Shown piece after piece: positions 10,120 through 21,800 of a stretch of 55,981 nucleotides of DNA (the stretch's first letter is position 1; each line of letters begins with the position of its first letter). The stretch comes from Nemertoderma westbladi (taxonomy: Eukaryota > Xenacoelomorpha > Nemertodermatida > Nemertodermatidae): assembly GCA_032718475.1 (NCBI GenBank), contig JAUCBJ010000841.1, positions 1 through 55,981 of the forward strand, given 5' to 3'. A model generated the notes under the pieces. It was not told where the DNA came from, searched no databases, and saw only the letters and a program-made list of their open reading frames with translations. Made by a program: the position numbers and the translations under genes.

Positions 10120-12647
10120 TTCCATAGTTCACCAGTTCCATGTAGTTCATCAGTTCCCTATCGTTCCGTATTTCACTATCATTCCGCTGTTCCCTATTAT
10201 TCCCCAGTTACCCAGTTTTCTGTCCTTCCCCAGTTCCCTATCATCCCCACAGTTCCCCAGTTTTCTGTCCTTCCCCAATTCCCTATAGGACCTCAGTTTT
10301 CTGTCCTTCCCCAATTCCCTATAGGCCCCCTGAGTTTTATGTCCTTCCCCCAGTTCCCTATTGTCTCCCCAGCTCCCTATTATCCCTCCAGTTCCCCAGT
10401 TTTCTGTCCTTCCCCCAATTCCCTATAGGCCCCCAGTTTTCTGTCCTTCCCCCAATTCCCTATAGGCCCCCAGTTTTCTGTCATTCCCCAATTCCCTATA
10501 GGCCCCCTGAGTTTTCTGTGCTTCCCCAGTTCCCTATTGTCTCCCCAGCTCCCTATTGTCCCTCCAGTTCCCCAGTTTTCTGTCCTTCCCCCAATTCCCT
10601 ATAGGCCCCCCAGTTTTCTGTACTTCCCCCAATTCCCTATAGGCCCCCGGTTTTCTGTCCTTCCCCAATTCCCTATAGGCCCCCTGAGTTTTATGTCCTT
10701 CCCCCAGTTCCCTATTGTCTCCCCAGCTCCCTATTGTCCCTCCAGTTCCCCAGTTTTCTGTCCTTCCCCCAATTCCCTATAGGCCCCCAGTTCTCTGTCC
10801 TTCCCCCAATTCCCTATATGCCCCCAGTTTTCTGCCCCCCCCCCCCCAATTCCCTATAGGTCCCCAGTTTTCTGTCCTTCCCCCCCAGTTCCCTATTGTC
10901 TCCCCGGATCCCTATTGTCCCTCCAGTTCCCCAGTTCTCTGTCCTTCCCCAATTCCCTATAGGCCCCCAGTTTTCTGTCCTTCCCCAATTCCCTATAGGC
11001 CCCCTGAGTTTTATGTCCTTCCCCCAGTTCCCTATTGTCTCCCCAGCTCCCTATTATCCCTCCAGTTCCCCAGTTTTCTGTCCTTCCCCAATTCCCTATA
11101 GGCCCCCAGTTTTCTGTCCTTCCCCAATTCCCTATAGGCCCCCGGTTCTATGTCCTTCCCCCAATTCCCTATAGGCCCCCGGTTTTCTGTCCTTCCCCCA
11201 ATTCCCTATAGGCCCCCAGTTTTCTGTCCTTCCCCCAATTGCCTATAGGCCCCCAGTTTTCTGTCCTTCCCCAGTTCCCTATTGTCCCTCCAGTTCTCCA
11301 GTTTTCTGTCCTTCCCCCAATTCCCTATAGGCCCCCAGTTTTCTGTCCTTCCCAAATTCCCTATAGGCCCCCAGTTTTCTGTCCTTCCCCCCAGTTCCCT
11401 ATTGTCTCCCCAGATCCCTATTGTCCCCCAGTTCCCCAGTTTTCTGTCCTTCCCCCAATTGCCTATAGGCCCCCGGTTTTCTGTCCTTCCCCCAATTCCC
11501 TATAGGCCCCCGGTTTTCTGTCCTTCCCCCAATTCCCTATAGGTCCCCAGTTTTCTGTCCTTCCCCCCAGTTCCCTATTGTCTCCCCGGATCCCTATTGT
11601 CCCTCCAGTTCCCCAGTTTTCTGTCCTTCCCCAATTCCCTATAGGCCCCCAGTTTTCTGTCCTTCCCCAATTCCCTATAGGCCCCCTGAGTTTTATGTCC
11701 TTCTCCCAGTTCCCTATTGTCTCCCCAGATCCCTATTGTCCCTCCAGTTCCCCAGTTTTCTGTCCTTCCCAAATTCCCTATAGGCCCTCACTTTTCTGTC
11801 CTTCCCCCAGTTCCCTATTGTCTCCCCAGATCCCTATTGTCCCTCCAGTTCCCCAGTTTTCTGTCCTTCCCCAATTCCCTATAGGCCCTCAGTTTTCTGT
11901 CCTTCCCCCAATTCCCTATAGGCCCCCAGTTTTCTGTCCTTCCCCCAATTGCCTATAGGCCCCCAGTTTTCTGTCCTTCCCCAGTTCCCTATTGTCTCCC
12001 CAGATCGCTATTGTCCCTCCAGTTCTCCAGTTTTCTGTCCTTCCCCCAATTCCCTATAGGCCCCCAGTTTTCTGTCCTTCCCCCAATTGCCTATAGGCCC
12101 CCAGTTTTCTGTCCTTCCCCAGTTCCCTATTGTCTCCCCAGATCCCTATTGTCCCTCCAGTTCTCCAGTTTTCTGTCCTTCCCCCAATTCCCTATAGGCC
12201 CCCAGTTTTCTGTCCTTCCCCCAATTGCCTATAGGCCCCCAGTTTTCTGTCCTTCCCCAGTTCCCTATTGTCTCCCCAGATCCCTATTGTCCCTCCAGTT
12301 CTCCAGTTTTCTGTCCTTCCCCCAATTCCCTATAGGCCCCCAGTTTTCTGTCCTTCCCCCAATTGCCTATAGGCACCCAGTTTTCTGTCCTTCCCCAATT
12401 CCCTATAGGCCCTCAGTTTTCTGTCCTTCCCCCAATTCCCTATAGGCCCCCAGTTTTCTGTCCTTCCCCCAATTGCCTATAGGCCCCCAGTTTTCTGTCC
12501 TTCCCCAGTTCCCTATTGTCTCCCCGGATCCCTATTGTCCCTCCAGTTTTCTGTCCTTCCCCAATTCCCTATAGGCCCTCAGTTTTCTGTCCTTCCCCCA
12601 ATTCCCTATAGGCCCTCAGTTTTCTGTCCTTCCCCCAATTCCCTATA
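10120..12647. repeat. polypyrimidine minisatellite: 37-bp unit with 138-bp higher-order repeat
   Basis: Tandem array about 2.5 kb long. The basic 37-bp unit is CAGTTTTCTGTCCTTCCCCC followed by AATTCCCTATAGGCCCC. It alternates with a second module carrying CAGTTCCCTATTGTCTCCCC and (A/G)GATCCCTATTGTCC. From about 11979 to 12370 the two modules repeat with an exact 138-bp period (module starts at 11979, 12117 and 12255). Earlier parts are less regular, and the first 100 bp are the most diverged. Strand composition is extremely skewed to C and T. The Pro/Ser/Phe-rich open frames are artefacts of the unit. Confidence 0.95.
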
Positions 12648-12828
12648 TATCATGTTCTGCTTCTGTTTTCTTCTGTAAATTCGGTTATTCTGTAAATAGA
12701 GAAATAAAATAGGACCATACAAAATTCGTATTTTATTGAAATAGTATATGAAGAACTTTAAGGAGCAATTCTAACTTTCTAAACACTTACATTTCTACTT
12801 GACTGAAAACCAAAACTATTTGAAGTTA
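12648..12828. other. short spacer between arrays
   Basis: AT-rich, nothing recognised. Confidence 0.5.
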
Positions 12829-12830
12829 GG

Positions 12831-13068
12831 ACAATTCCGACCCGGACAATTCCGACCCGGATAATTCCGACCCGGACAATTCCGACCCAGACAATTCCGA
12901 CCCGGATAATTCCGAACCGGGCAATTCCGACCCGGACAATTCCGACCCGGAAAATTCCGACCCGGACAATTCCGAACCGGGAAATTCCGACCCGGTAAAT
13001 TCCCACCCGGACAATTCCGACCCGGACAAGTACGTCCCGGACAATTCCGACCCGGACAAGTACGACCC
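12831..13068. repeat. 15-bp tandem array (left arm)
   Basis: About 16 copies of ACAATTCCGACCCGG with scattered changes (AAAATTCC, ATAATTCC, AAGTACGA). The right arm has only two copies at the corresponding place, so the expansion occurred after the inverted repeat formed. Confidence 0.92.
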
Positions 13069-13277
13069 ACTCAGAGATCGAATGAAATTTTCATGGCTAG
13101 GAATTGTCCGGGTCGGAATTATCCGGATTCAAATAAATAAAAATAATTAATATAAATTACCGGTAATCAATAACAAAAATTTGTCTTCTAGAACACTAAT
13201 ATTTTTCTTAATTAATAGCTAATATGTTTTAGAACACTTTAAAAATAGTAGCAAAAACTAGTTAGTATTAAACATTT

Positions 13278-14303
13278 TGTGGGGGTTGGTGTGTTGTGGG
13301 GGTTGGTGTGTTGTGGGGGTTGGTGTGTTGTGGGGGTTGGTGTGTTGTGGGGGTTGGTGTGTTGTGGTGGTTGGTGTGTTGTACGGGTTGGTGTGTTGTG
13401 GGGGTTGGTGTGTTGTGGGAGGTTGGTGTGTTGTGCGGGTTGGTGTGTTGTGGGGGTTGGTGTGTTGTGGGGGTTGGTGTGTTGTGGGGGTTGGTGTGTT
13501 GTAGGGGTTGGTGTGTTGTGGGGGTTGGTGTGCTGTGGGGGTTGGTGTGTTGTGGTGGTTGGTGTGTTGTGGTGGTTGGTGTGTTGTGGGGGTTGGTGTG
13601 TTGTGGGGGTTGGTGTGTTGTGGGGGTTGGTGTGCTGTGGGGGTTGGTGTGTTGTGGGGGTTGGTGTGTTGTGGGGGTTGGTGTGTTGTGGGGGTTGGTG
13701 TGTTGTGGGAGGTTGGTGTGTTGTGCGGGTTGGTGTGTTGTGGGGGTTGGTGTGTTGTGGGGGTTGGTGTGTTGTGGGGGTTGGTGTGTTGTGGGGGTTG
13801 GTGTGTTGTAGGGGTTGGTGTGTTGTGGGGGTTGGTGTGTTGTGGGGGTTGGTGTGTTGTGGTGGTTGGTGTGTTGTGGTGGTTGGTGTGTTGTGGGGGT
13901 TGGTGTGTTGTGGGGGTTGGTGTGTTGTGGGGGTTGGTGTGCTGTGGGGGTTGGTGTGTTGTGGGGGTTGGTGTGTTGTGGGGGTTGGTGTGTTGTGGGG
14001 GTTGGTGTGTTGTGGGGGTTGGTGTGTTGTGGGAGGTTGGTGTGTTGTGCGGGTTGGTGTGTTGTGGGGGTTGGTGTGTTGTGGGGGTTGGTGTGTTGTG
14101 GTGGTTGGTGTGTTGTGGTGGTTGGTGTGTTGTGGGGGTTGGTGTGTTGTGGGGGTTGGTGTGTTGTGGGGGTTGGTGTGTTGTGGGGGTTGGTGTGTTG
14201 TGGGGGTTGGTGTGTTGTGGGGGTTGGTGTGTTGTGGGGGTTGGTGTGTTGTGGGGGTTGGTGTGTTGTGGGGGTTGGTGTGTTGTGGGGGTTGGGGGTT
14301 GGT
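13278..14303. repeat. 17-bp G/T-rich minisatellite (about 60 copies)
   Basis: Unit GGTTGGTGTGTTGTGGG, 17 bp. Because 17 is not a multiple of three, all frames stay open over 51-bp cycles, which explains the very long Cys/Trp/Val-rich and His/Thr/Pro-rich frames on both strands; none is a gene. Variants GTGCGGG, GTAGGGG, GTGGTGG and a GGGAGG insertion recur in the same order near 13416, 13707 and 14030, showing block duplications of roughly 290-320 bp. Regular G4-G5 runs make quadruplex formation conceivable. Confidence 0.95.
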
Positions 14304-14595
14304 ACAGACTAATACCGAATCCACTCAATTCTAAAATTATTTACTATACAACTATAAAATTACATAGTAAACGAAGAATATCCACGGACACAGCTTATAA
14401 TCTTATGTTGAATAATAAAAAATACAATGTTAAATAAAATTATTATTTATTATTATTATTTTTTAATTATTTGGGTCGGAATTGTCCTATGCTGGATCCG
14501 GACAATTCCGACCCCGGACAATTCTGACCCATGAAAATTTTATTTGATCTCTAAATGGGTCGGAATTGTCCGGGTCGGAATTGTCCGGGACACCA

Positions 14596-15785
14596 ACTAT
14601 TTCTAGGGGCCTTTGCGACTCAATGTAACTCACCTTAATATATCCAATATAAATAAAGTGGTTTATTGTAGATTTATTTCGAATTTAATATATGTTGCCG
14701 ACATCTCAATGTTAAATTATAATCTGTCAGAGTTGAACTGGTTGAACTGCAGTTGTAGATTTAATAAACAAGAGGTGATACTTGGCTGAAATATAATAAA
14801 ACGGAAAAATATTACGATATAATATTAAATTTTAATTAGCTTATATAAATTTGTTCAATGAAATTAACGATTTGGTTTATATCATATTTATTTATATAAA
14901 TTTAATATAATCCTAATATTTATCTGAAGTTTGTCTATCGTTCTCTAAATAGAGACAATCTTTATGAGAAATTGTTGTCGAAGTTTTTCAACTCAATGTA
15001 ACTCACCTAGATATATCGAAGCTGTACCACCACATACAGTAGGTAAGGTCACATATATTTTATGTCTAGTTGATCTTTCTGATATTTTGAGTTTATATCA
15101 TTGAGTTGTAGATTTAGAAACTTTCTAGTTAGTTGGCTGAAATATAACAAAAAGGAAACATTATGATGTTAGTTTAACAAACCGTGGAACGTGACCTACT
15201 GTAGATTTTTAGTAATGTTATCAATTCCGAAAAGTGCTGATATGGTACGGGTGCAAGGAACTCCTCATATCTCGAAAACTACTGGAGCTATTAAATTTCT
15301 CCTCTGAAAGAGGATATAATTTTAGTTAGGGACAAGTACTTTCGACGCGCTAGACGTATTGTTTCAGGGATTCTATCTAAGTGAAATAACTGGTCCACTA
15401 AATTTAGGGGCTTTGCAGCAGCTTGGCGGGTCGTATCTATTGTAGGTCATGACTGAAACTTCATAAACACTTAGACTGCTGTTGTTATTTTATAGCAAAA
15501 ACCAATACCGGTTCTGTAGCATTATAAGATGTAGAACAAGTAACGAAATCATTGTATATTTTATGCCCGGCTGTTATACTTACTTTAATATTTAATGAGT
15601 TAGTGGTGACCAACTGGAGTTTGTAAATGTTGAATCATCAAGTTACACGAAATGTTCCAGTTCTTTCATTGAATTTACAAAAGTTTGTTTCTTTTGCGAC
15701 AGACTTTAATCTATTAATAAAATTAGGAATAATAAATTTCATTTTAATGGAAAATTGAAAAAACATAGTAGAACTAGCTAAACAT
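14596..15785. other. AT-rich region with a diverged tandem duplication
   Basis: No gene seen. Two related segments about 370 bp apart, 14615-14810 and 14985-15170, share ACTCAATGTAACTCACC, then GTTGTAGATTTA, then TTGGCTGAAATATAA. The rest is unrecognised. Confidence 0.5.
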
Positions 15786-15990
15786 AACATGTCCGAGTTC
15801 GCTCGACCTAGTAGTAGTAGTAGTGTCAACTACAACTGCTTGAACCACCTGTATTAACCTTTGAGTGCAGATTCAGTGGGCACTGCTGGAGAAGTAAACA
15901 TCAGGTCATTCCAGATCTACTTTTCTGGCAACCAACACATGGAAAGCTTAGCCGTGGACGACCGGTTATAAAATTTAAAGACCAGCTTGT
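15786..15990 (+). mobile_element. fragments of RTE-like LINE, family A
   Basis: Bases 15790-15830 (TCCGAGTTCGCTCGACCTAG then an AGT run) match the 3' end of the long copy at 25764-29280. Bases 15866-15990 translate to RFSGHCWRS-like sequence followed by PDLLFWQPTHGKLSRGRP, the C-terminal region of the LINE polyprotein. Two small pieces of a dead copy lie side by side, the 3' tail upstream of the C-terminal codons, so the locus is rearranged. Confidence 0.75.
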
Positions 15991-15996
15991 AAGGAA

Positions 15997-17204
15997 GTTC
16001 CATTTCAGTTCCCAGATTGAGGTTCCTGGTACAGGTAATTATTACTTACCAGTAATTAAGTTCCACTTCAGTTCCCAGATTGAGGTTCCTGGTACATGTA
16101 ATTATTACTTACCAGTAATTAAGTTCCATTTCAGTTCCCAGATTGGGGTTCCTAGTACAGGTAATTATTACTTACCAGTAATTAAGTTCCACTTCAGTTC
16201 CCAGATTGAGGTTCCTAGTACAGGTAATTATTACTTACCAATAATTAAGTTCCACTTCAGTTCCCAGATTGAGGTTCCTGGTACACACCGGGTTCCACTT
16301 CAGTTCCCAGATTGAGGTTCCTGGTACACACCGGGTTCCACTTCAGTTCCCAGATTGAGGTTCCTGGTACACACCGGGTTCCACTTCAGTTCCCAAATTG
16401 AGGTTCCTGGTACACACCGGGTTCCAGTTCAGTTCCCAGATTGAGGTTCCTGGTACACACCGGGTTCCACTTCAGTTCCCAAATTGAGGTTCCTGGTACA
16501 CACCGGGTTCCAGTTCAGTTCCCAGATTGAGGTTCCTGGTACACACCGGGTTCCACTTCAGTTCCCAGATTGAGGTTCCTAGTACACACTGGGTTCCACT
16601 TCAGTTCCCAGATTGAGGTTCCTGGTACACACCGGGTTCCACTTCAGTTCGCAGATTGAGGTTCCTGGTACACACCGGGTTCCACTTCAGTTCCCAGATT
16701 GAGGTTCCTGGTACACACCGGGTTCCACTTCAGTTCCCAGATTGAGGTTCCTGGTACACACCGGGTTCCATTTCAGTTCCCAGATTGAGGTTCCTGGTAC
16801 ACACCGGGTTCCACTTCAGTTCGCAGATTGAGGTTCCTGGTACACACCGGGTTCCGCTTCAGTTCCCAGATTGAGGTTCCTGGTACACACCGGGTTCCAC
16901 TTCAGTTCGCAGATTGAGGTTCCTGGTACACACCGGGTTCCACTTCAGTTCGCAGATTGAGGTTCCTGGTACACACCGGGTTCCACTTCAGTTCCCAGAT
17001 TGAGGTTCCTGGTACACACCGGGTTCCACTTCAGTTCGCAGATTGAGGTTCCTGGTACACACCGGGTTCCACTTCAGTTCCCAGATTGAGGTTCCTGGTA
17101 CACACCGGGTTCCACTTCAGTTCGCAGATTGAGGTTCCTGGTACACACCGGGTTCCACTTCAGTTCCCAGATTGAGGTTCCTGGTACACACCGGGTTCCA
17201 CTTC
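15997..17204. repeat. 63-bp to 43-bp tandem array
   Basis: The first four units (15997-16268) are about 63 bp and contain GGTAATTATTACTTACCAGT between copies of TTCAGTTCCCAGATTGAGGT. From 16268 the same core is joined to CACACCGGGTTCCACTTC in a 43-bp unit repeated about 22 times. CCCAGATT alternates with CGCAGATT. The array ends exactly where an LTR terminus begins at 17205. Confidence 0.93.
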
Positions 17205-17415
17205 TGTTCGCGCTTTCAGACCTTTGGCAGTTTAACCCGCCAAATTAGAATGTCTTCTAGATAATAAATCGCTTTTTAGTCTATGACAAGTATTTGATTC
17301 ACTACACTAGTCGAAACCAATCCGTGCGCGACCATTCACCCGCTGGATATTCCCGGGAGATTGGGTTCGACGGTTTAATTTTTATTGCTATGTAAGCCTA
17401 ATGTATTATTCGACT
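17205..17415 (-). mobile_element. truncated LTR of the BEL/Pao-type element
   Basis: About 211 bp matching the first 211 bp (plus-strand reading) of the LTRs at 41188 and 54148, starting at the same terminal TGTTCGCGCTTTCAGACC and diverging after ATTATTCGACT. On the element's own strand this is the 3' end of an LTR. It is more diverged from both LTRs than they are from each other, so it marks an older insertion of the family. The intact terminus abuts the 43-bp array. Confidence 0.85.
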
Positions 17416-17737
17416 AGAATTGTGTGGCAATGGGGCTGAATATATAGGAATATGCAAAGACGGTACTGCTGTACTGTCTGACTGTGGTCCTTTCACTGTA
17501 CTGCTGTACTGCTGTACTGCTGACTTCTGGACCGTATTGTTCACCTGCTACACCATGAGCTGTTGGTTGCACTGATGCCAACCTAACGCCCTCCACCATC
17601 CTACATCGCAGTTAAATAATCCGTTCAAAGGCCTAACTTCAATCCTGTAATCACACAGAAATAATCCCTATCCTATAGGCCTACGCCCGCTCAGAGTGGC
17701 TATCTACAGTCCCCGTCTTCCTCTAGTATCCACCAAC
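17416..17737 (+). other. probable 5' leader of the CR1-like LINE
   Basis: Contains repeated GTACTGCT words at 17466-17522. The true 5' end of the LINE could not be fixed because no target duplication was identified. Confidence 0.4.
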
Positions 17738-18580
17738 ATGGGTCCAAAATCTGACAACTGGAATACGGCCATGGAGAAACTAAAAGACCTAATCGAAACT
17801 AAGTTCGAAACTCTAGATGAAGACATGAAACTCATTAAAACACAACTAGAAAATATCCCACTCCTTATCAACGAGAATGACCACTTAAAGAAAGAAAACG
17901 AAATCCTAAAGGAGAAACTCGACGAACAAGCGATGACGATAGATGAACTAAACCAATATGAGCGGCGTCACTCGATTCTCATTCACGGCATCCCGGATAT
18001 TAACAATGACAAAGACGACGACCGACAAAGTATTACAGATATCCTATCCAAATTAGACATTAGCTTCAACTCGGTCGATATTTTCCATCGCCTTGGTAAA
18101 CCGAAACCCCCTGTTAGCGGTAATAAAAAATCTTCCCGACCAATCATCGTGCGTTTCTACGGACATTCATCCCGATGGATCGCGTTTGGCAACCGCAAAT
18201 CGCTTCCCCCAGGTGTATACCTAACAGACCACCTCACTCCGCAACGGTCCGCTCTCCTCCGCTATGCCCTAAAGTTGAAACGCTCAGAACGTCTCCACGC
18301 CGCCTATTCGTATAATGGCGTGGTAACGGTTCGATTATCGCCAAGCGGCCAACCGATACCAGTTCACTCTACTGCCGAAGTCGATAAGGTCTGTATCTCC
18401 GAAGTGAACCCCCAAAATTCGGACACCCGTAGCCCCCACGGAAGCGATCCTAAAATAACCAGCGGATCTACATCCAGCTATACTCATCGCCCACGACGCA
18501 AGGCTACCGGAGCCGTAACGACGATAGAAAACTCGAACCAATATGCTGTATTGAACGATATCAACCGCGGTAAGGAATGA
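17738..18580 (+). CDS. LINE ORF1 protein (coiled coil plus RRM-like region)
   Basis: 280 codons from ATG 17738 (MGPKSDNW). Residues about 8-85 are heptad-rich (MEKLKDLIETKFETLDEDMK...NDHLKKENEILKEKL), followed by NQYERRHSILIHGIP, the start of an RRM-like fold, with RPIIVRFYGH about 50 residues on. This coiled coil/RRM arrangement is typical of LINE ORF1 nucleic-acid chaperones that form RNP particles. It sits about 240 bp upstream of ORF2 on the same strand. No frame disruptions. The upstream in-frame codons lack an ATG. Function is inferred from architecture only. Confidence 0.88.
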   Translation: MGPKSDNWNTAMEKLKDLIETKFETLDEDMKLIKTQLENIPLLINENDHLKKENEILKEKLDEQAMTIDELNQYERRHSILIHGIPDINNDKDDDRQSITDILSKLDISFNSVDIFHRLGKPKPPVSGNKKSSRPIIVRFYGHSSRWIAFGNRKSLPPGVYLTDHLTPQRSALLRYALKLKRSERLHAAYSYNGVVTVRLSPSGQPIPVHSTAEVDKVCISEVNPQNSDTRSPHGSDPKITSGSTSSYTHRPRRKATGAVTTIENSNQYAVLNDINRGKE

Positions 18581-18819
18581 TTAATAATTAAAATACTTCA
18601 TCGTTCACACAACTTTTCTGTAAAAATGGCCCTCGCTATGAATTTACTGTCTAAAACATTTCACACCATATATGTACGTACTGGTATATGTTACATTAGG
18701 TTTACCCTATATTATATTATATCATGTAATCTCTAATCCTTTTCTTTTCTTTTCTTAATAATGAAAGAAGTTAGTTAATAATATCGTCACATTCTGAATT
18801 TCAAGTGCTGAATACAGTT

Positions 18820-21800
18820 ATGGTGGTGGGTGTTGAGTTGCTTTTTTGCTTCCAACTACAGCTGCTAGTAATGTTGTTTTCTACCCTTTATAATCCCAAA
18901 CCCCCCAACCTTGACCCCTCCTCCCCATCCCATCCCGTCGCCCTACCCCCTTCTCCCCCATTCTGTACTCATTGCTTTTCAGAGATACTGAACCGTGACA
19001 GATCGATACGCTGTGTGGTATGTGGTGGCGCTTACCATTTGCCATGTGGAACTTACTTATGTGGGCAGGAAGTAACTGACAGTTATGAAATTACTTGCAT
19101 TTTTTGTTATCATGATATTTTTCCTTTTTCAATGGTTGATACTTCTGACAGTGACATTTTCGAAAGAGATATTGTCGATATCATACCACCCAATACAAAT
19201 ACTGATAATTTACTCCGGCATATAGACCCCGATAAGCACATACCATCCTACGTGTGTCAATCAGATTACTACAATGAAACCAATTTTAACGAAGAATTTT
19301 CGACGCCTAATATCCAAAATAAAAATTTTTCCATCTTCAACCTTAATTGCAGAAGCCTTTCTACGAATTTTAGTGACACCATTGATTTTTTGGACCTTTT
19401 AAATTTCAAATTTGATGCGTTGACATTTACCGAAACATTTCTTACAGACAAACATGATTTAAACCAATTCAAAATTAATGGCTATGAAGGCCCTTTTATC
19501 TGCAATAGAAAATACGGCAAACTGTCACGCGGTGGCACTGGAATTTATGTTAGAACTGGTTACTCTGTAGCTCACAGAACAGATATAACACTTGAAGGGC
19601 TTGAATCAACATGGATTGAAATTAAGCGCCCAAACCAAATGAAAAATCTCATCATTGGATCTATTTATAGACCTGATTCTTATTGCCGAGAAAAATTCCT
19701 AGAAGTAATGGAAAAATTATTAAATAATATAACGATGAAAAAGCTTGATATAATTATCGCTGGAGATTTCAACGTTGACCTTCTAACTCCCACAAGTTAC
19801 TCTTTGAAATATCTTAAATTTTTTCAATCCATTGGATTTGAGCAACTAATTGACAAGGCCACGCGCATCACTCAGCATTCCAAATCACTTATCGATCACA
19901 TATTTTCAAATATTTCTGGAGTTATTAAAAAACCAGGTGTGTTTCTTAATGAGATCGGTACAACAGACCACTTACCAACTTTTTATGTTTTAGATAATTA
20001 CGATAATTATTTTGAAAAACATACACACACCAAATTCACACATGACTATAGCAAATTCAAGAACGACATTTTTCAGCGTGACCTAATTGAAGAATTGTCT
20101 TGGAACTATGCAGACCCGGCTGTGCCAAATAAATTAAAGTTCTCGCAGTTTTATGCAGATTTTGAAAAAATATGTAATGAAAACTTGCCATTGAAAAAAG
20201 CCTCTACTTTTCCAATAATAAAAAAGCCCTGGATGAATCAAAGTTTAGTAAACTGCGCTATAAAAAAAAATAGAATGTATCGAGATCTAATGGAATACCC
20301 ATCTCATAAGAAACAAGTGGATTATAGGAATTACAGAAACTTCCTAACAAAAACTTTGCGTTCGGCCCAAAAGCAATACTATCATAAAGAATTTACTAAT
20401 AACTCCGGAAATATCAAAAAAACATGGCGCACCATTAACTCCGCAATAAACCGACGAAACCAAACAAATATACCAAAAAAATTACTCATTCCATCACAAA
20501 TCGGCAAGACAGAAATAAGTCAACCGCGAGATATTGCCACTGCATTTAATTCTCATTTTGGTTCAATTGGCCCAACGCTAGAAAAGGCTATACCGATATC
20601 CAACCGGTCCCCAACAAGATATATAAATAATAAACACCCAAAATCATTTTCACTAATCGGTACTTGTACCGCTGAGATCTCCCTTTTTATTCTAGAATTG
20701 GACAACTCCTGCTCAACCAATGACAATTTCCCACTAAAATTAGTAAAATTAGCTGTTAAACAAATTGCACCTCGATTAGCCGCGCTTATAAATTTATCCA
20801 TTGACCAGGGTTTCTTCCCAGATGCCCTAAAGTGTGCAAAAATTATCCCCGTTTACAAAAATGGTGACCCTTTTGATGTAAACAATTATAGACCTATATC
20901 CATTTTGCCAGTTTTCAGTAAATTGTATGAACGTCTCATAAATAACCAATTATTATCATATCTGGACAAATTCTCCCACCTCTCTGAATCACAGCACGGC
21001 TTCCGTAAAAAAAGGTCCACTACAGACGCGATATTAATTACCACAGAAAAAATAAGGAACTGTCTCGATAATCACAACACTGCTTGTCTCATCAGTCTGG
21101 ACCTTAAAAAAGCGTTCGATACGCTTAACCATAATATTTTGTTGAAAAAATTAGAATCATACGGTATCAGGGGTCTCCCGTTAAAACTAATTGCTGACTA
21201 TCTAAAGGATCGGCAGCATGTAGTTAGTATTAATAACGTCCTGTCAGATCCTTTAATCTTGCTTTGCGGTATTCCACAAGGGTCCCTAATCTCCCCTACT
21301 TTGTTTTTAATATATATAAACGACCTTCCCAACTCCACAAAATTAATCACCACTCTTTTTGCAGACGATACCACACTTCTCCACTTTGATAGAAATCCAC
21401 ATAGGTTGATACAAACAGTAAATGATGAATTAAAGAATATTGACCAATGGTTAATAGACAATAGGTTATCCTTAAATCTCACAAAAACAGAATATATTTT
21501 TATCTCCAGTACTTATGACAACCATCCAACAACTCATCCAATCAAAATCCGTGACCAACTTATAAAAATGAAACCATCTACTAAATTTTTAGGAACATTA
21601 ATCGATAATAAATTATCTTGGAAACCACACTGTGACTATATCCTGTCAAAAATATCTAAAACTATAGGAATTTTTTATAAATTGCGATACATATTTCCTT
21701 TAAATATACTTAGACTTCTTTACTACTCCCTGCTATATCCTTATATATCCTATGGAATAATTCTCTGGGGAAATACATGCAAAAAATATTTAAATCCAAT

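Larger units (their letters stand above)
12829..14595. mobile_element. inverted-repeat element with tandem-unit arms and internal minisatellite
   Basis: The left arm (12829-13126) begins with about 16 copies of the 15-bp unit GGACAATTCCGACCC, then a hinge around 13071-13100 (AGAGATCGAATGAAATTTTCATGG), then the same unit inverted (GGAATTGTCCGGGTCGGAAT). The right arm (about 14473-14595) is its reverse complement: two outer copies of GGGTCGGAATTGTCC, the matching hinge (14533-14558, TTTTATTTGATCTCT), then inner inverted copies. The outer boundaries are therefore complementary, and each arm can also fold on itself. The core holds a 17-bp array. No transposase is present, so this is probably a non-autonomous DNA element; no target duplication was resolved. 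Confidence 0.75.

Noticed and set aside
10537-12445. Pro/Phe/Ser-rich frames of 80-144 codons
   Set aside because: Artefacts of the 37-bp/138-bp array.
13239-14437. Very long open frames on both strands (Cys/Trp/Val-rich and His/Thr/Pro-rich)
   Set aside because: They follow entirely from a stop-free 17-bp unit that keeps all frames open; no start context, no non-repetitive domain.
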